From Mesostigma viride (lineage: Eukaryota > Streptophyta > Mesostigmatophyceae > Mesostigmatales > Mesostigmataceae), in NCBI GenBank assembly GCA_009746045.1, contig RPFO01000641.1, positions 1 to 64,000 on the forward strand: a stretch of DNA of 64,000 bases, given 5' to 3'. Numbering within the stretch: the stretch's first letter is position 1; each line of letters starts with the position of its first letter. The translations under genes and the position numbers were made by a program. The notes under the pieces are model-generated. The model saw nothing but the letters and a program-made list of their open reading frames with translations. It was not told the DNA's origin and made no database searches. This document shows, piece by piece, positions 23,401 to 33,458 of this stretch.

Positions 23401-26400
23401 GCAACAATTCCTGTGAAGCGTGAAACCTGCCTGCATGCGCGTGTGCTTGATTTTGCTCGGCTGCTCATACACACACGCGCAGAAGAAACCCACATCCGCC
23501 TGCGGGCCGTCCGCCCACTGTCCACCCTGCGTGCAAGAAGATACACCCCTTTTCCCCCCTACCCCACCCCCCCACGCCCACCCTCACTTGCCCATCCCCG
23601 TCACTTCCTCCATGCTTCCGCACTCAAGAACGCATACATGCATGCACTGACGCACATACGCGTGTGGAGACGATGGCCCTCACCCCTTACCATGCCACGC
23701 CATGGTGCTTCTCCCCACCATGGTGCTTCCCCACCCGAAGGGCACCAGGGGACCTTCGATATCGATAACACATCACCGGTGTCATGCTTCCCTCATGCCA
23801 TGGCCATTGTGCTTCTAGCTTTCCATAACGTGATGGCCTCCACCTTTACCTTGCCTTGCCTGGCCTTGCCTTGCCTTGCCACGGTGATGTGCTTTCCTCC
23901 CCCCCCTTGTGGTGTTGCAGGCTGTGCTCGCAGGGCAGCCTCTGGGCCCTGCTCCACTCGCCCGACGTCTTCCTCTCCTGGGTGCAGGTACTGGCGATGG
24001 CGCGCGGCGCCGCCGAGGGGCTCGCCCACCTGCACGGTTGCAACCCGCCCATTCTGCACCGCGACCTCAAGTCGTCCAACCTGCTGCTGGACGACCATTT
24101 CCAGGTGGGTGGGCTGACCAGAGGATTTATCTGTGTGCCGCTTGGTGGGGGTGGGGAGGCGATCGATGCCGAACGGTGGTGGTGGTGGTGGGGAGGTGGA
24201 TGGGTGGACAAGGCGAGGCGATCGGTGCCGAACGGTGGTGGTGGTGGGGAGGTGGATTGGTGGACGAGGGGAGGCGATCGATGCCGCACGGTGGTGGTGG
24301 TGGGGAGGTGGATGGGTGGACAAGGCGAGGCAACGGGTGCCGCGCGGTGGTGGTGGTGGTGAGGTGGATGGGTGGACAAGGGGAGGCGATCGATGCCGCA
24401 CGGTGGTGGTGGTGGTGGGGAGGTGGATGGGTGGACAAGGGGAGGCGATCGATGCCCCACGGTGGTGGTGGTGGTGGGGAGGTGGATGGGTGGACAAGGC
24501 GAGGCGATCGGTGCCGCGTGGTGGTGGTAGGTTTTGCGATGGCACACTTGTAGTTCGAGTTTGCAGGTCGGATGCCAGCATCGTTGTGCGTGTAGCAGCC
24601 ACAGCGATGAGGCAAGTGTGCTAGGTTATGTGGTTTGTGGCTGCTCATGGACCATTTCATGTACCTGGAGGACTTTTAAGTCCAAGTGGTTTCGGGAGAG
24701 GCGCCACCAGTACCTCATCATCCATACCTAGCAGTAATCGCATTACGTAGTGACGAAACGGTCATGAAGGTATCAGCATCGGTACCCATGGGGGTCGGTA
24801 GTCCTTGAGTTTTCCTGTGGTGGGATAACAGGAGTGGGATGGGGACTCGAGCTCACGTTCACGGGCATGTACTAGGCATGTGATGTATTAAACTATCAAA
24901 CCCTTCCATCGCCTTGCTGAGCCTGGCCTTGCTCTTGCGGGTGGTTGTCTAGCAACTGCCGGCTGGCTATATTGGTGGTTTCTATCGTTCTGGTGCCCAT
25001 CCAGCGAGTCCGAAGCTAAAGAAAAAGCCTAGAAACAACAGGGACATCTCTACTGACGATCCCGTTGCGAGGCAGCGACGACTCCAGATTGTTGGATTTC
25101 ATCATTAGCCCGTGTTGTGCCCCGCTACACGGCCAGTTTCATGCCCCCGATTGCTGTCATCCCTTGGATCCTCTTCTCAGGAAATGCCATTCGAACGGCC
25201 CACATGCTCCATCTTCAGCTTGATAAAGCACGTTAGACTTTCCATCTGCACTGCGGCATTTATAGTTCGTGGCTGCTGGCTCAATGTACCATCCCATTTG
25301 ACGAACGTATCATTTCTCTGGGCTCTATCTCCTGTCTCCTGTCCCTTATCTATCCTATCGCTTGCAGGTGAAGGTGGCGGACTTTGGCCTCAGCCGCGTG
25401 ATGGCGCATGCGCAGACGATGACGGGTGGCTGCGGCACATTCCAGTGGATGGCGCCCGAAGTGCTGGCGCACCAGAGGTGAGCTCGAGTTGAGGGCGTGC
25501 ACTTCCTTGGTTGCTTGCACCAGAGGTGAGCACATGCCCTTATTGGCTGATTGCAGCAGAGGCGAGCGCATGCCCTTGCTTGCGTGCTTGCACATGAGCG
25601 GCCAACAAATGCACGCCACGCCTTGCTTGCTTCCATATGCTAGGTTGGTGCGCATTGGCCGGCAGCTGCCTCGGCGTTGGTGGCCTGCTCCTATTGGCGC
25701 TAGAAGCCATCTGTTGCTCTTAATTGCATTGTCCGATGGTGCCACCTGGCCACACACATGCGGTGTGTGGTGGCCTGCTTGTTCAATCCTTGTAGGACCA
25801 GACGCACGGCATGGTCCCGCAGGCATTTGACGAGCCATGTCGGTCTCCCCCTGTCAGCCCCACCTAGGGTGGTTTTCTGATCTGTTACTCTGGATGTTCG
25901 TTGGAGAGCCAGCCACAGTGAGGCAGCTAAAGAGTCACTGCGCTTGTGTGCGAGACCATGGGACGGGTCGCTAGATTCGTGCTTGGCAGGCTTTTGGTGC
26001 TCCCCGCGCTGCCGCAGCACTGGTTGCGACTCCCCACGGCTGCTCTTGTCCAAATATCATTGCTTTGCATGAGATTATCTTAATTTTATTCGGCGGAGCA
26101 CGTTTCGAAGAACTTGCGAGGCCAATCTAGTTGGAGAGGTGTGTGAGGGGGGGATGGAAGGGGAGCATTGAAATTGCTCACAACTTATTCAACGGCAGAT
26201 TTTCTTCCAAACTTGCTATGTCTTCGGCTCTAACAGTACAGCCAGGAACTGTTTGTCAAGTTCATGGTAAAACTGCTAAATTTGCGCCCTCCCTCCCTCC
26301 CTCCCTCCCTCCCTCCCTCCCTCCTCCCTCCCTCCTCCCTCCCTCCCTCCTCCCTCCCTCCCCCTCCCTCCCTCCCTCCCTCCCTCCCTCCCTCCCTCCC

Positions 26401-26549
26401 TCCCTCCCTCCCTCCCTCCCTCCCTCCCTCCTCCCTCCCTCCTCCCTCCCTCCCTCCCTCCCTCCCTCCCTCCCTCCCTCCCTCCCTCCCTCCCTCCCTC
26501 CCTCCCTCCCTCCCTGCCTGCCTCCCACCCACCCACCCACCCATCCACC

Positions 26550-26608
<59 letters not shown>

Positions 26609-27174
26609 CCCCCCCCCCACACCCCACCCCCCCACCCACCCACCCACACCCACTCCCCCCACCTCACCCCACCCCACCCCCACCCCCACCACCGAATTTG
26701 TCGCAAGCGGCTAGTTGACTGGCTTCGCGCCTGCCAAAATACGCTCCGCCGCTAGTGTCCTGAATGCGAAGTGCCCAACACGCTGGTCTCTCGATGTTTT
26801 ATGAACGGTGTTTGCTAACGGTACCCATCTGGCCACTGCACTCATACGCGGTGCTATCGCTGTCCTGCCATCCTGGGGCCCTATCCCCGCTGCACCTACC
26901 CAGGTACTCGGAGCGTGCAGACGTCTACTCCTTTGGCATCCTGCTGTGGGAAATGTCAACGCGCCAGGTGCCGTTTGACGGGATGAGTGGCATGCAGGCC
27001 GCGATGGCGGTCATGGGGCGGGGGCTGCGGCCACCGCTGCCGCCGACCACCCCGGCTCCCCTTGCCGCGCTCATCCGACGGTGCTGGGACCCTATCCCGT
27101 TGAGCCGGCCGGTCATGTCAGAGATCGTGGCCACGCTCACACAGATGCAAGCAGAAGTGGGCGAGTGGACATGA
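20478..27174 (+). CDS. Raf-like (TKL family) protein kinase, four exons
   Basis: Exons are 20478-22477, 23921-24104, 25368-25477 and 26904-27174. Phases agree at each join, giving 855 codons including stop. The first ~580 residues are Pro/Gln/Ala/Gly-rich with no recognised domain. The kinase domain then begins EIPYPEIVFGQLVGEGAFGR (glycine loop), with AVKVL carrying the ATP-binding Lys and a REFRREL helix. Exon 2 gives CSQGSLWALLHSP and HRDLKSSNLLLDD (catalytic loop). Exon 3 gives VADFGLSR and GTFQWMAPEVL (DFG and APE). Exon 4 gives ERADVYSFGILLWEM to the end. All catalytic residues are present, so it should be an active Ser/Thr kinase. GTFQWMAPEV and SFGILLWE are typical of plant/algal Raf-like MAP3K or CTR1 relatives. 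ATG 20478 is the first Met of the open exon. Introns 1-3 carry unusual tandem repeats at their 5' ends. Substrate and pathway cannot be told. Confidence 0.9.
22485..22803. repeat. 45-bp minisatellite, seven units, in kinase intron 1
   Basis: Units of 45 bases starting GATGGGTCGCTTGCGCGAGA repeat from a few bases after the exon-1 donor. Each unit includes CGAGTGAGGGATGGG, which copies the real junction CCGA/GTAAGTGATGGG. It stays open in several frames but is intronic. Confidence 0.95.
23176..23240 (+). repeat. Dispersed repeat, copy 2, in kinase intron 1
   Basis: GGCAGGCTCGAGCTGCCATG and the ~40 bases after it match 6145-6200 with few differences. Confidence 0.6.
24161..24535. repeat. 56-60-bp minisatellite, about seven units, in kinase intron 2
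   Basis: Units run from GATCGATGCCG through a (GGT)n tract to GGATGGGTGGACAAGG and repeat every 56-60 bases. It begins about 55 bases after the exon-2 donor. Long frames read from it on either strand are low-complexity artefacts. Confidence 0.9.
26281..26694. repeat. Composite microsatellite (CCCT)n-(CCCA)n-(CGCA)n-(CCCCA)n in kinase intron 3
   Basis: CCCT units fill about 26288-26515 with occasional 3-base units, then CCTG, CCCA at about 26525-26545, ACGC at about 26550-26607, and finally C-rich CCCCACC runs. It ends about 200 bases before the exon-4 acceptor. Confidence 0.95.
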
Positions 27175-27759
27175 ATGCGTCGCGGCGCCAAGGGGGGGCC
27201 TCTGCGTGTGGAAATGCACTTTGGGCATGGCTATTGTTTGCGCATGTGAATGTTCTTTTGTGGCTCAAGATGACGGTCATGCAAGGCTGTAGGCGCTGAG
27301 GGGGAGCTCTTGGCGCACTAATGCGGTAGACGCCGCCTGGGTACCTTTTTAGGGCATGGTGATATTCCGGCACTTCCGTGCTGCAGCCAGCTGGTAGTGA
27401 CGATGACCATGCAAAGCTGGAAAACTTCTGTTTCAAGCCATACAACAACCATGAGAATCGCGTGTGGGCATGGCTCTGGGCACAGAGCCCGGTCCCTAGC
27501 TCAAAGACAATCGCCCCTGCGGTTCTGATGCCCAGAGTGTGGCACATTGGGAGATAAGTATGTTCCTGCATGGCATCGGGCATTGTTATATCCATCCCAA
27601 TCAGACAGACTGTTTGCAGTTCATGGAAGGGATTTGATGTAGCCATAATTTGGTTCTATAATATGCTGTCGAAGTATTTAGCCTGCTCAAAACCAGCACA
27701 ACCCCCTGGTCACAATCTGATGTGTTAATGATTTGATTTATTTTTTTTTGCTCAAAAAA

Positions 27760-28099
27760 GTACCCATTTTGCGGGAAAATTAATAACTCAAACAAATGTG
27801 ACCATTTTGACCATGTAAATAGCCCAGCTTTTAAAAAAGTGGGGGAACTTTGCAGAAATGTATGGGCAGGTCATTTGGATAAGTGGTTTGTCTTGGGCAA
27901 AATATCTCATAAATAGCGTCTTTTTCTATTTTTAGCTCGCCACCGGTGCGTGGTTGGGCGTAGTACCCCCAACAAGTGGTGGCATGAATGTCCAAACATC
28001 ATATTTATGGTACTCAATCATCACTAGATGGTTCCCGAGTGCATTGGAACTGAAATTCATTAAAGTCAGTTTTTCAGGCTTTTGGACGTGCGAGTCCCC
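27760..28099. mobile_element. Half copy of the TTAA snapback element
   Basis: From GCGGGAAAATTAATAACTCA to CGAGTCCCC it follows the right arm of the element at 3462-4114 with moderate divergence, sharing GTATGGGCAGGTCA and TTTTTCTATTTTTAGC-like strings, and TTAA (28100-28103) follows. The left arm is missing. Confidence 0.75.
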
Positions 28100-28252
28100 T
28101 TAATACATTCTGGGCTACAACCTGCAGGTGGGGCACCTCTACAGCTGGGTGCATGTGCACACTAGGTGCACCTGCACCTCCATGTATTCCAGCAGAGTAA
28201 GGTGCGGACATGGGGTGGAAGATGATACTTGTGGCTAGGCGATAGCTAGGGC

Positions 28253-29058
28253 ATGTCATCTCATTTCTACTTGATCAGTGGCTCTCGACTCCTGTATCGG
28301 GACCGCGTCAAGTTGCTGGGTAGCTTACGTACTCCCCATGCAGCTGCGAGGCCGATGTGGACCACCATATCTCCCTCGCCTGGCACGCTTTACGCCATGC
28401 AATACCGGGCCCTGTGGCGCAAGCCCTTGGGCAAGCTAAAGCAACAGGACCTGTTTATTTAAGGTCCTGGCCCTACCTGTTCTTACATACGTACGGGGCC
28501 GAGACGTGGACTAGCTCACCGCCGACCTTGCCAGCAAGTTGGACGGCGCGGTCGATCACCAACATGCTGCATGCGATCAATTTTCCGTGTAGGATACCGG
28601 CTGCCCATGTCCGCAAGGAGGACTTTGTATCTCGTCGGCATGCCACTTATCACCATGGCACCATCAAGCAGCGTCACCTGCTGCTCGTAGGGCACTAATT
28701 AGCTCGCACCAACTACTAGGTGAGACACCTCACGTGCATGGCCCCTCTGCAGGGCTGCGCCCCGCCCAGCCGGGCCGGCACGTCCTCATGTGGGCCGGGC
28801 CCAGCTGCAGGTGAGACGCCGCAAGGCCCGCACCTTCAAAGAGCAGCTCGTAGTGGACATGGGGGGCCTAGGCCTCTCCGTGATTTGGAAAAAGATTCAG
28901 CTGTCCATTTTATGGACAAGGCCAAGTGGGCCCAGGTCATAGAGGACAACCACCCCCCTGCAGTGGGGAAGGAGCGTGTTTGCCGCAAACCGGCGGGAGG
29001 CATGCTAGACAAGACCCCCGTAGGGTCGCGAGCAGTGAGCACCATAGATATAGAATAG
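28253..29058 (+). pseudogene. LINE ORF2 C-terminal fragment
   Basis: In shifting frames it matches the LINE at 15167-16524. YRDRVKLLGS corresponds to LRDRFQLLGS, TYGAETWTSSP to TYGAEAWTIPP, RHLLLVGH to RIAFVGHLA, and DKAKWAQVIEDNHPPAVGK to DKTRWKKIVKAHTPDPVGK. It lacks the reverse transcriptase core and has frameshifts, so it is dead. Confidence 0.75.
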
Positions 29059-29082
29059 GATTTTTTTGAAGACGGCTCCCCC

Positions 29083-29345
29083 ACCATTTTTGCTCACCTT
29101 CCCGTGAGGACAAGCAGCGGTTCCTTTCTCGTCGCAAGAGGTAATTGCACGACCTCACTTCGGGACGCTGGACGATGACCTGAATCACCTGATCGACCCC
29201 CGCTCAGCAGCAGCAGTGACGCGACCTGTGGCCGGAATACCTCCGCCACAAGCAGACAGCAGTACCCCCAGAAGCCCAAGGTGCATGTACTGGAGGGGCG
29301 GGGACCTGATGATCAACCACAAGATATGTTTCCAAGATATGTACC
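29083..29345 (+). pseudogene. LINE ORF1 C-terminal fragment with frameshifts
   Basis: Nucleotides closely resemble 29560-29770 (GAGGACAAGCAGCGGTTCCT, CGACCTGTGGCCGGAATACC), but with small insertions that break the frame. It sits directly after the ORF2 fragment and directly before the better-preserved copy. Confidence 0.7.
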
Positions 29346-29472
29346 CAAGATATGTGGACGCCCGCCCTGCGAGCTAAAATAGCCTAGTAGCTTGTATCCG
29401 TTGGTAGTCACTGCCGCCATGGCAGCCACATGCCTATAGAATGTTTAGCTCAAGAACCAGCTTCTTACCCTC

Positions 29473-30208
29473 ATGGGCCTGGTAGGTGAGGTAGAACTGC
29501 GTGGGTGCCACCGCCTTCCCCACTCACGGGACAAGGCGGCTCCCCCACCAGTCCTACTCACCTTCCCCTCCCCTGAGGATAAGCAGCGGTTCCTCTCTCG
29601 TCGCAAGCGGTTGCACGACCTCACCTGGACGCTGGATGACGACCTCACCCCCGCTCAGCAACAGCAGCGACGCGACCTGTGGCCGGAATACCTCCGCCAT
29701 AAGCAGGACCCCCAGAAGCCCAAGGTGTACTGGAGGGGCGGGGACCTGATGATCAACCACAAGATGTGGACGCCCCCAGCGGGCTAGAATAGCAATAGCC
29801 CTAGCTTGTAACCATTGGCGTCACTGCCGCTAAGGCAGCCATGCCTAGAATGTTGCCTAGCTGTGCCAACACACCTAGTCACGTGCCGCCAACGCACGGT
29901 ACACAACCTGCCATAGCCTTAGCCTAGTCCTAGTACAGCCATGCTACGCCCTGGCTATGTTCAGATTACTTGCCCACGCTCCTTGCTATGATATGCTCAC
30001 ATGGGTCTTATTGCACCCACAGTTTGCCGGATCGTTAGCCTGTCCTTTTAGCTAGCCGCGCCCGATTGCAGCTGTGGCATGCCTTTGGCATGAAGGAGAC
30101 TGGGGGTCTCTGCCCTTTCTCCTGTAGTGCACACACAGGGATTAAAAGCACTTCGGTGCTCCGTGACTCCCCAACGGGAGCACGAGTTTAATTAATTAAT
30201 TAATTAAT
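29473..30208 (+). mobile_element. Short retroposon: ORF1 C-terminus plus 3' UTR with (TTAA)n tail
   Basis: 29473-29787 is open for 104 codons and encodes the ORF1 C-terminal block: [37 protein letters not shown] and VYWRGGDLMINHKMW. A ~400-base 3' UTR follows, ending GGGAGCACGAG and then (TTAA)n. The same order of parts is seen at 31985-32578. No reverse transcriptase is attached, so it is either a 5'-truncated LINE or an ORF1-only non-autonomous element that borrows LINE enzymes. Confidence 0.7.
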
Positions 30209-30815
30209 AGAATGTTTGCCTAGCTGTGCCAGCATACCTAGTCACGTGCATCGCGAACACACGGTACACAACCAGCCATAGCCAGTTATAGCTTTATACT
30301 GTAGTCCATGTACAGCCATGCTACGTCCTGCATGGCTATGCTCAGATTACTTGCCCATGCACACTCCTAATTGTCATGACATATATATTCATTGGGTTCC
30401 TCCCGTTAGGCGTTTCCATTGGTCTTATCGTAGTATAGAGCTTTGACATGGCTCTGTATATAGGTTTATAGCTGGGCGTTTGCTTTGGTTTGAGTGATTT
30501 CACTCTGCTGTAAGTAATTATATTTTTAATATATCAAAGAGACAACCAGCGCAGGCCAGAAATCGGGAGAATATATTCATTGAGAATGATAGATTACGGA
30601 GGTGACATATATATGCTCACATGGGTCTTGTTGCACCCACAGATCTTGCCGGATCGTTTACCGTGTCCGATTGCAGCTGTGGCATGCCTCTGGCATGAAG
30701 GAGAAAGGGGGTCTCTGCCCTTTTGTTTCTGTTGTGCACACGCAGGGATTAAACGCACTTCAGTGCTTCGTGACTCCCCAACAGGAGCACGTAAAAAATT
30801 AATTTATTTAACTAA
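30209..30815 (+). mobile_element. Second 3' UTR copy of the retroposon, split by a 226-bp insertion
   Basis: 30212-30388 and 30604-30815 together match the 3' UTR at 29850-30208. The inserted 226 bases are bordered by GACATATATAT at 30378-30388 and 30604-30614. The insert includes, in reverse, the last ~33 bases of the repeat at 6145-6200. The copy ends at CAGGAGCACG and an A/T-rich tail. Confidence 0.65.
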
Positions 30816-30869
30816 TTGTTTTTGTAGATAGCTTGTCGATATAGCTTAGCCCGGTAGGATTGCGTGTAC

Positions 30870-31941
30870 CCATCCATCCATCCATCCATCCATCCATCCA
30901 TCCATCCATCCATCCATCCATCCATCCATCCATCCATCCATCCATCCATCCATCCATCCATCCATCCATCCATCCATCCATCCATCCATCCATCCATCCA
31001 TCCATCCATCCATCCATCCATCCATCCATCCATCCATCCATCCATCCATCCATCCATCCATCCATCCATCCATCCATCCATCCATCCATCCATCCATCCA
31101 TCCATCCATCCATCCATCCATCCATCCATCCATCCATCCATCCATCCATCCATCCATCCATCCATCCATCCATCCATCCATCCATCCATCCATCCATCCA
31201 TCCATCCATCCATCCATCCATCCATCCATCCATCCATCCATCCATCCATCCATCCATCCATCCATCCATCCATCCATCCATCCATCCATCCATCCATCCA
31301 TCCATCCATCCATCCATCCATCCATCCATCCATCCATCCATCCATCCATCCATCCATCCATCCATCCATCCATCCATCCATCCATCCATCCATCCATCCA
31401 TCCATCCATCCATCCATCCATCCATCCATCCATCCATCCATCCATCCATCCATCCATCCATCCATCCATCCATCCATCCATCCATCCATCCATCCATCCA
31501 TCCATCCATCCATCCATCCATCCATCCATCCATCCATCCATCCATCCATCCATCCATCCATCCATCCATCCATCCATCCATCCATCCATCCATCCATCCA
31601 TCCATCCATCCATCCATCCATCCATCCATCCATCCATCCATCCATCCATCCATCCATCCATCCATCCATCCATCCATCCATCCATCCATCCATCCATCCA
31701 TCCATCCATCCATCCATCCATCCATCCATCCATCCATCCATCCATCCATCCATCCATCCATCCATCCATCCATCCATCCATCCATCCATCCATCCATCCA
31801 TCCATCCATCCATCCATCCATCCATCCATCCATCCATCCATCCATCCATCCATCCATCCATCCATCCATCCATCCATCCATCCATCCATCCATCCATCCA
31901 TCCATCCATCCATCCATCCATCCATCCATCCATCCATCCAT
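30870..31941. repeat. (CCAT)n microsatellite, about 268 units
   Basis: I see no interruption in ~1,072 bases of CCAT. All frames on both strands remain open and give false proteins (Ile-His-Pro-Ser or Met-Asp-Gly-Trp repeats). It lies between two retroposon copies, right beside the 5' end of the copy at 31985. Confidence 0.99.
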
Positions 31942-31984
31942 GCCTGTAGACGTAGTAACGTGGCATGATGAGGGAAGGGGAAGG

Positions 31985-32578
31985 TTTCTGCATGCCACGA
32001 CCTCACCTGGACGCTGGACGACGACCTGACCCCCCCTCCGTCAGCAGCAGCAGTGACGCGACCTGTGGCCTGAATACCTGCGCGCCACAAGCAGGACCCC
32101 CAGAAGCCCAAGGTGTACTAGAGGGGCGGGGACCTGATGATCAACCACAAGATGTGGACGCCCCCTGCGGGTTAGAATAGCTCTAGCTTGTAATCATTGG
32201 TAGTCACTGCCGCCATGGCAGCCATGCCTAGAATGTTAGCATGGCCTAGCCTTGCCACCATACCTAGTCCCATGCACGGCTTGCGCACGGTACACAATCA
32301 GCCATAGCCTTAGCTTACGGCCCTTGTACAGCCAGCCATGCTACGTCCTGGCTATGATTATAGCTCACTTGCCCACGCTCCTTGTCATGATATGCTCACA
32401 CGGGTCTTATCGCACCCACAGAACTTGCCGGATCGTCTATCCGGTGTCCGATTGCTGCTGTGGCATGCCTCTGGCATGAAGGAGAAAGGGGGTCTCTGCC
32501 CTTTCTTCCTGTTGTGCATACATAGGGAAGCACTCCGGTGCATGCTCCGTGACTCCCCAACGGGAGCACGAGTTAATT
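31985..32578 (+). mobile_element. Third retroposon copy (ORF1 C-terminus plus 3' UTR)
   Basis: It opens with the block encoding TWTLDDDLT, has frameshifts, and ends its coding part at GGGTTAG near 32175. The 3' UTR matches 29790-30180 and ends CGGGAGCACGAGTTAATT. A partial repeat of the last ~90 bases follows at 32580-32672. Confidence 0.7.
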
Positions 32579-32672
32579 CTGCATGCCGCCCCCCTTCCTG
32601 TTGTGCACACTCAGGGATTTGTGCACTTGGGAGGTCCGTGACTACCCACCAGGCCGGAGCACGTATTGCATG

Positions 32673-33458
32673 CATGGACCATAAGTATCCTGTTTACAGT
32701 ATGTAAGTAAGTAAGTACTTGCGTGTCATGCGCAAAGGCATGCCACGGAGTACTATGCTAATCTCATTAGAAAAATAATTTCACAAAAGTTTAAACAAAT
32801 ATCGTCTGCATATCCCCCAACCGTTAAGCACTAGATGGGGATGTAATCCTCATCCGAGCTGTCCTCTACTGTAATGGCAGACGAGGCGGTAGTGTAGCGG
32901 CTATCCTCAGGACCAATAACCTCCACGTCTGCGGACTTCTACCTTGGCTAGCAACGGGCCGCGGGGCCCGTGGGGAGATAAAAACTGTTTACAGTACGTC
33001 GATCAATCTGGCCACTGACATGACCCACTTATGTCGAGGCCATGCACTTCGACTTTGCTGCACCCACGTTTTGGCCTGCACCATATGATGCAGAGAGATC
33101 GAGGCAATATCCGATCTATCCGGGCTAGACTGCTTGTGGCAGTGAGAGAGATTGAGAGCGCTAGTGTGAGCTCTGTAGTGAGATCGGGCGCCCTCCCTCC
33201 TTTTCATGGTGAAGCTAGCTTTTATATGGTTTGTTTATTGGTACCAACATAGCGTGTTTGCGTTCCTGCAATATTTGTTATGATTAATTTTTAGTCTGTC
33301 TCTGTACTAGGTCGTGTTACAACTTGTTTCTGCGAAGTATTGTTGCAAGGGTGTTGTTGTTGCAAGGGGCAGTGTATTACATACACCAGAGGCACAGATC
33401 TCATCGATGAGAGACGACTAGCACAGGCTTGACATGGCACGTATCCTCCCAATGGCCA
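32673..33458. other. No gene; dispersed repeat and 3' flank of the minus-strand gene
   Basis: 33085-33245 matches 11995-12115. No domain-bearing frame was found. TTACA at 33377-33381 and 33317-33321 gives TGTAA on the minus strand, about 80 and 140 bases past the stop of the next gene, a plausible poly(A) signal pair. Confidence 0.5.

Noticed and set aside
23793-24660. His/Pro/Ser/Thr-rich minus-strand proteins of 170-270 codons
   Set aside because: They read the GGT-rich minisatellite of kinase intron 2 in reverse.
30808-32111. Long Ile-His-Pro-Ser and Met-Asp-Gly-Trp repeat proteins on both strands
   Set aside because: They come from the perfect CCAT array, which is open in every frame, with no initiation context or domain outside it.
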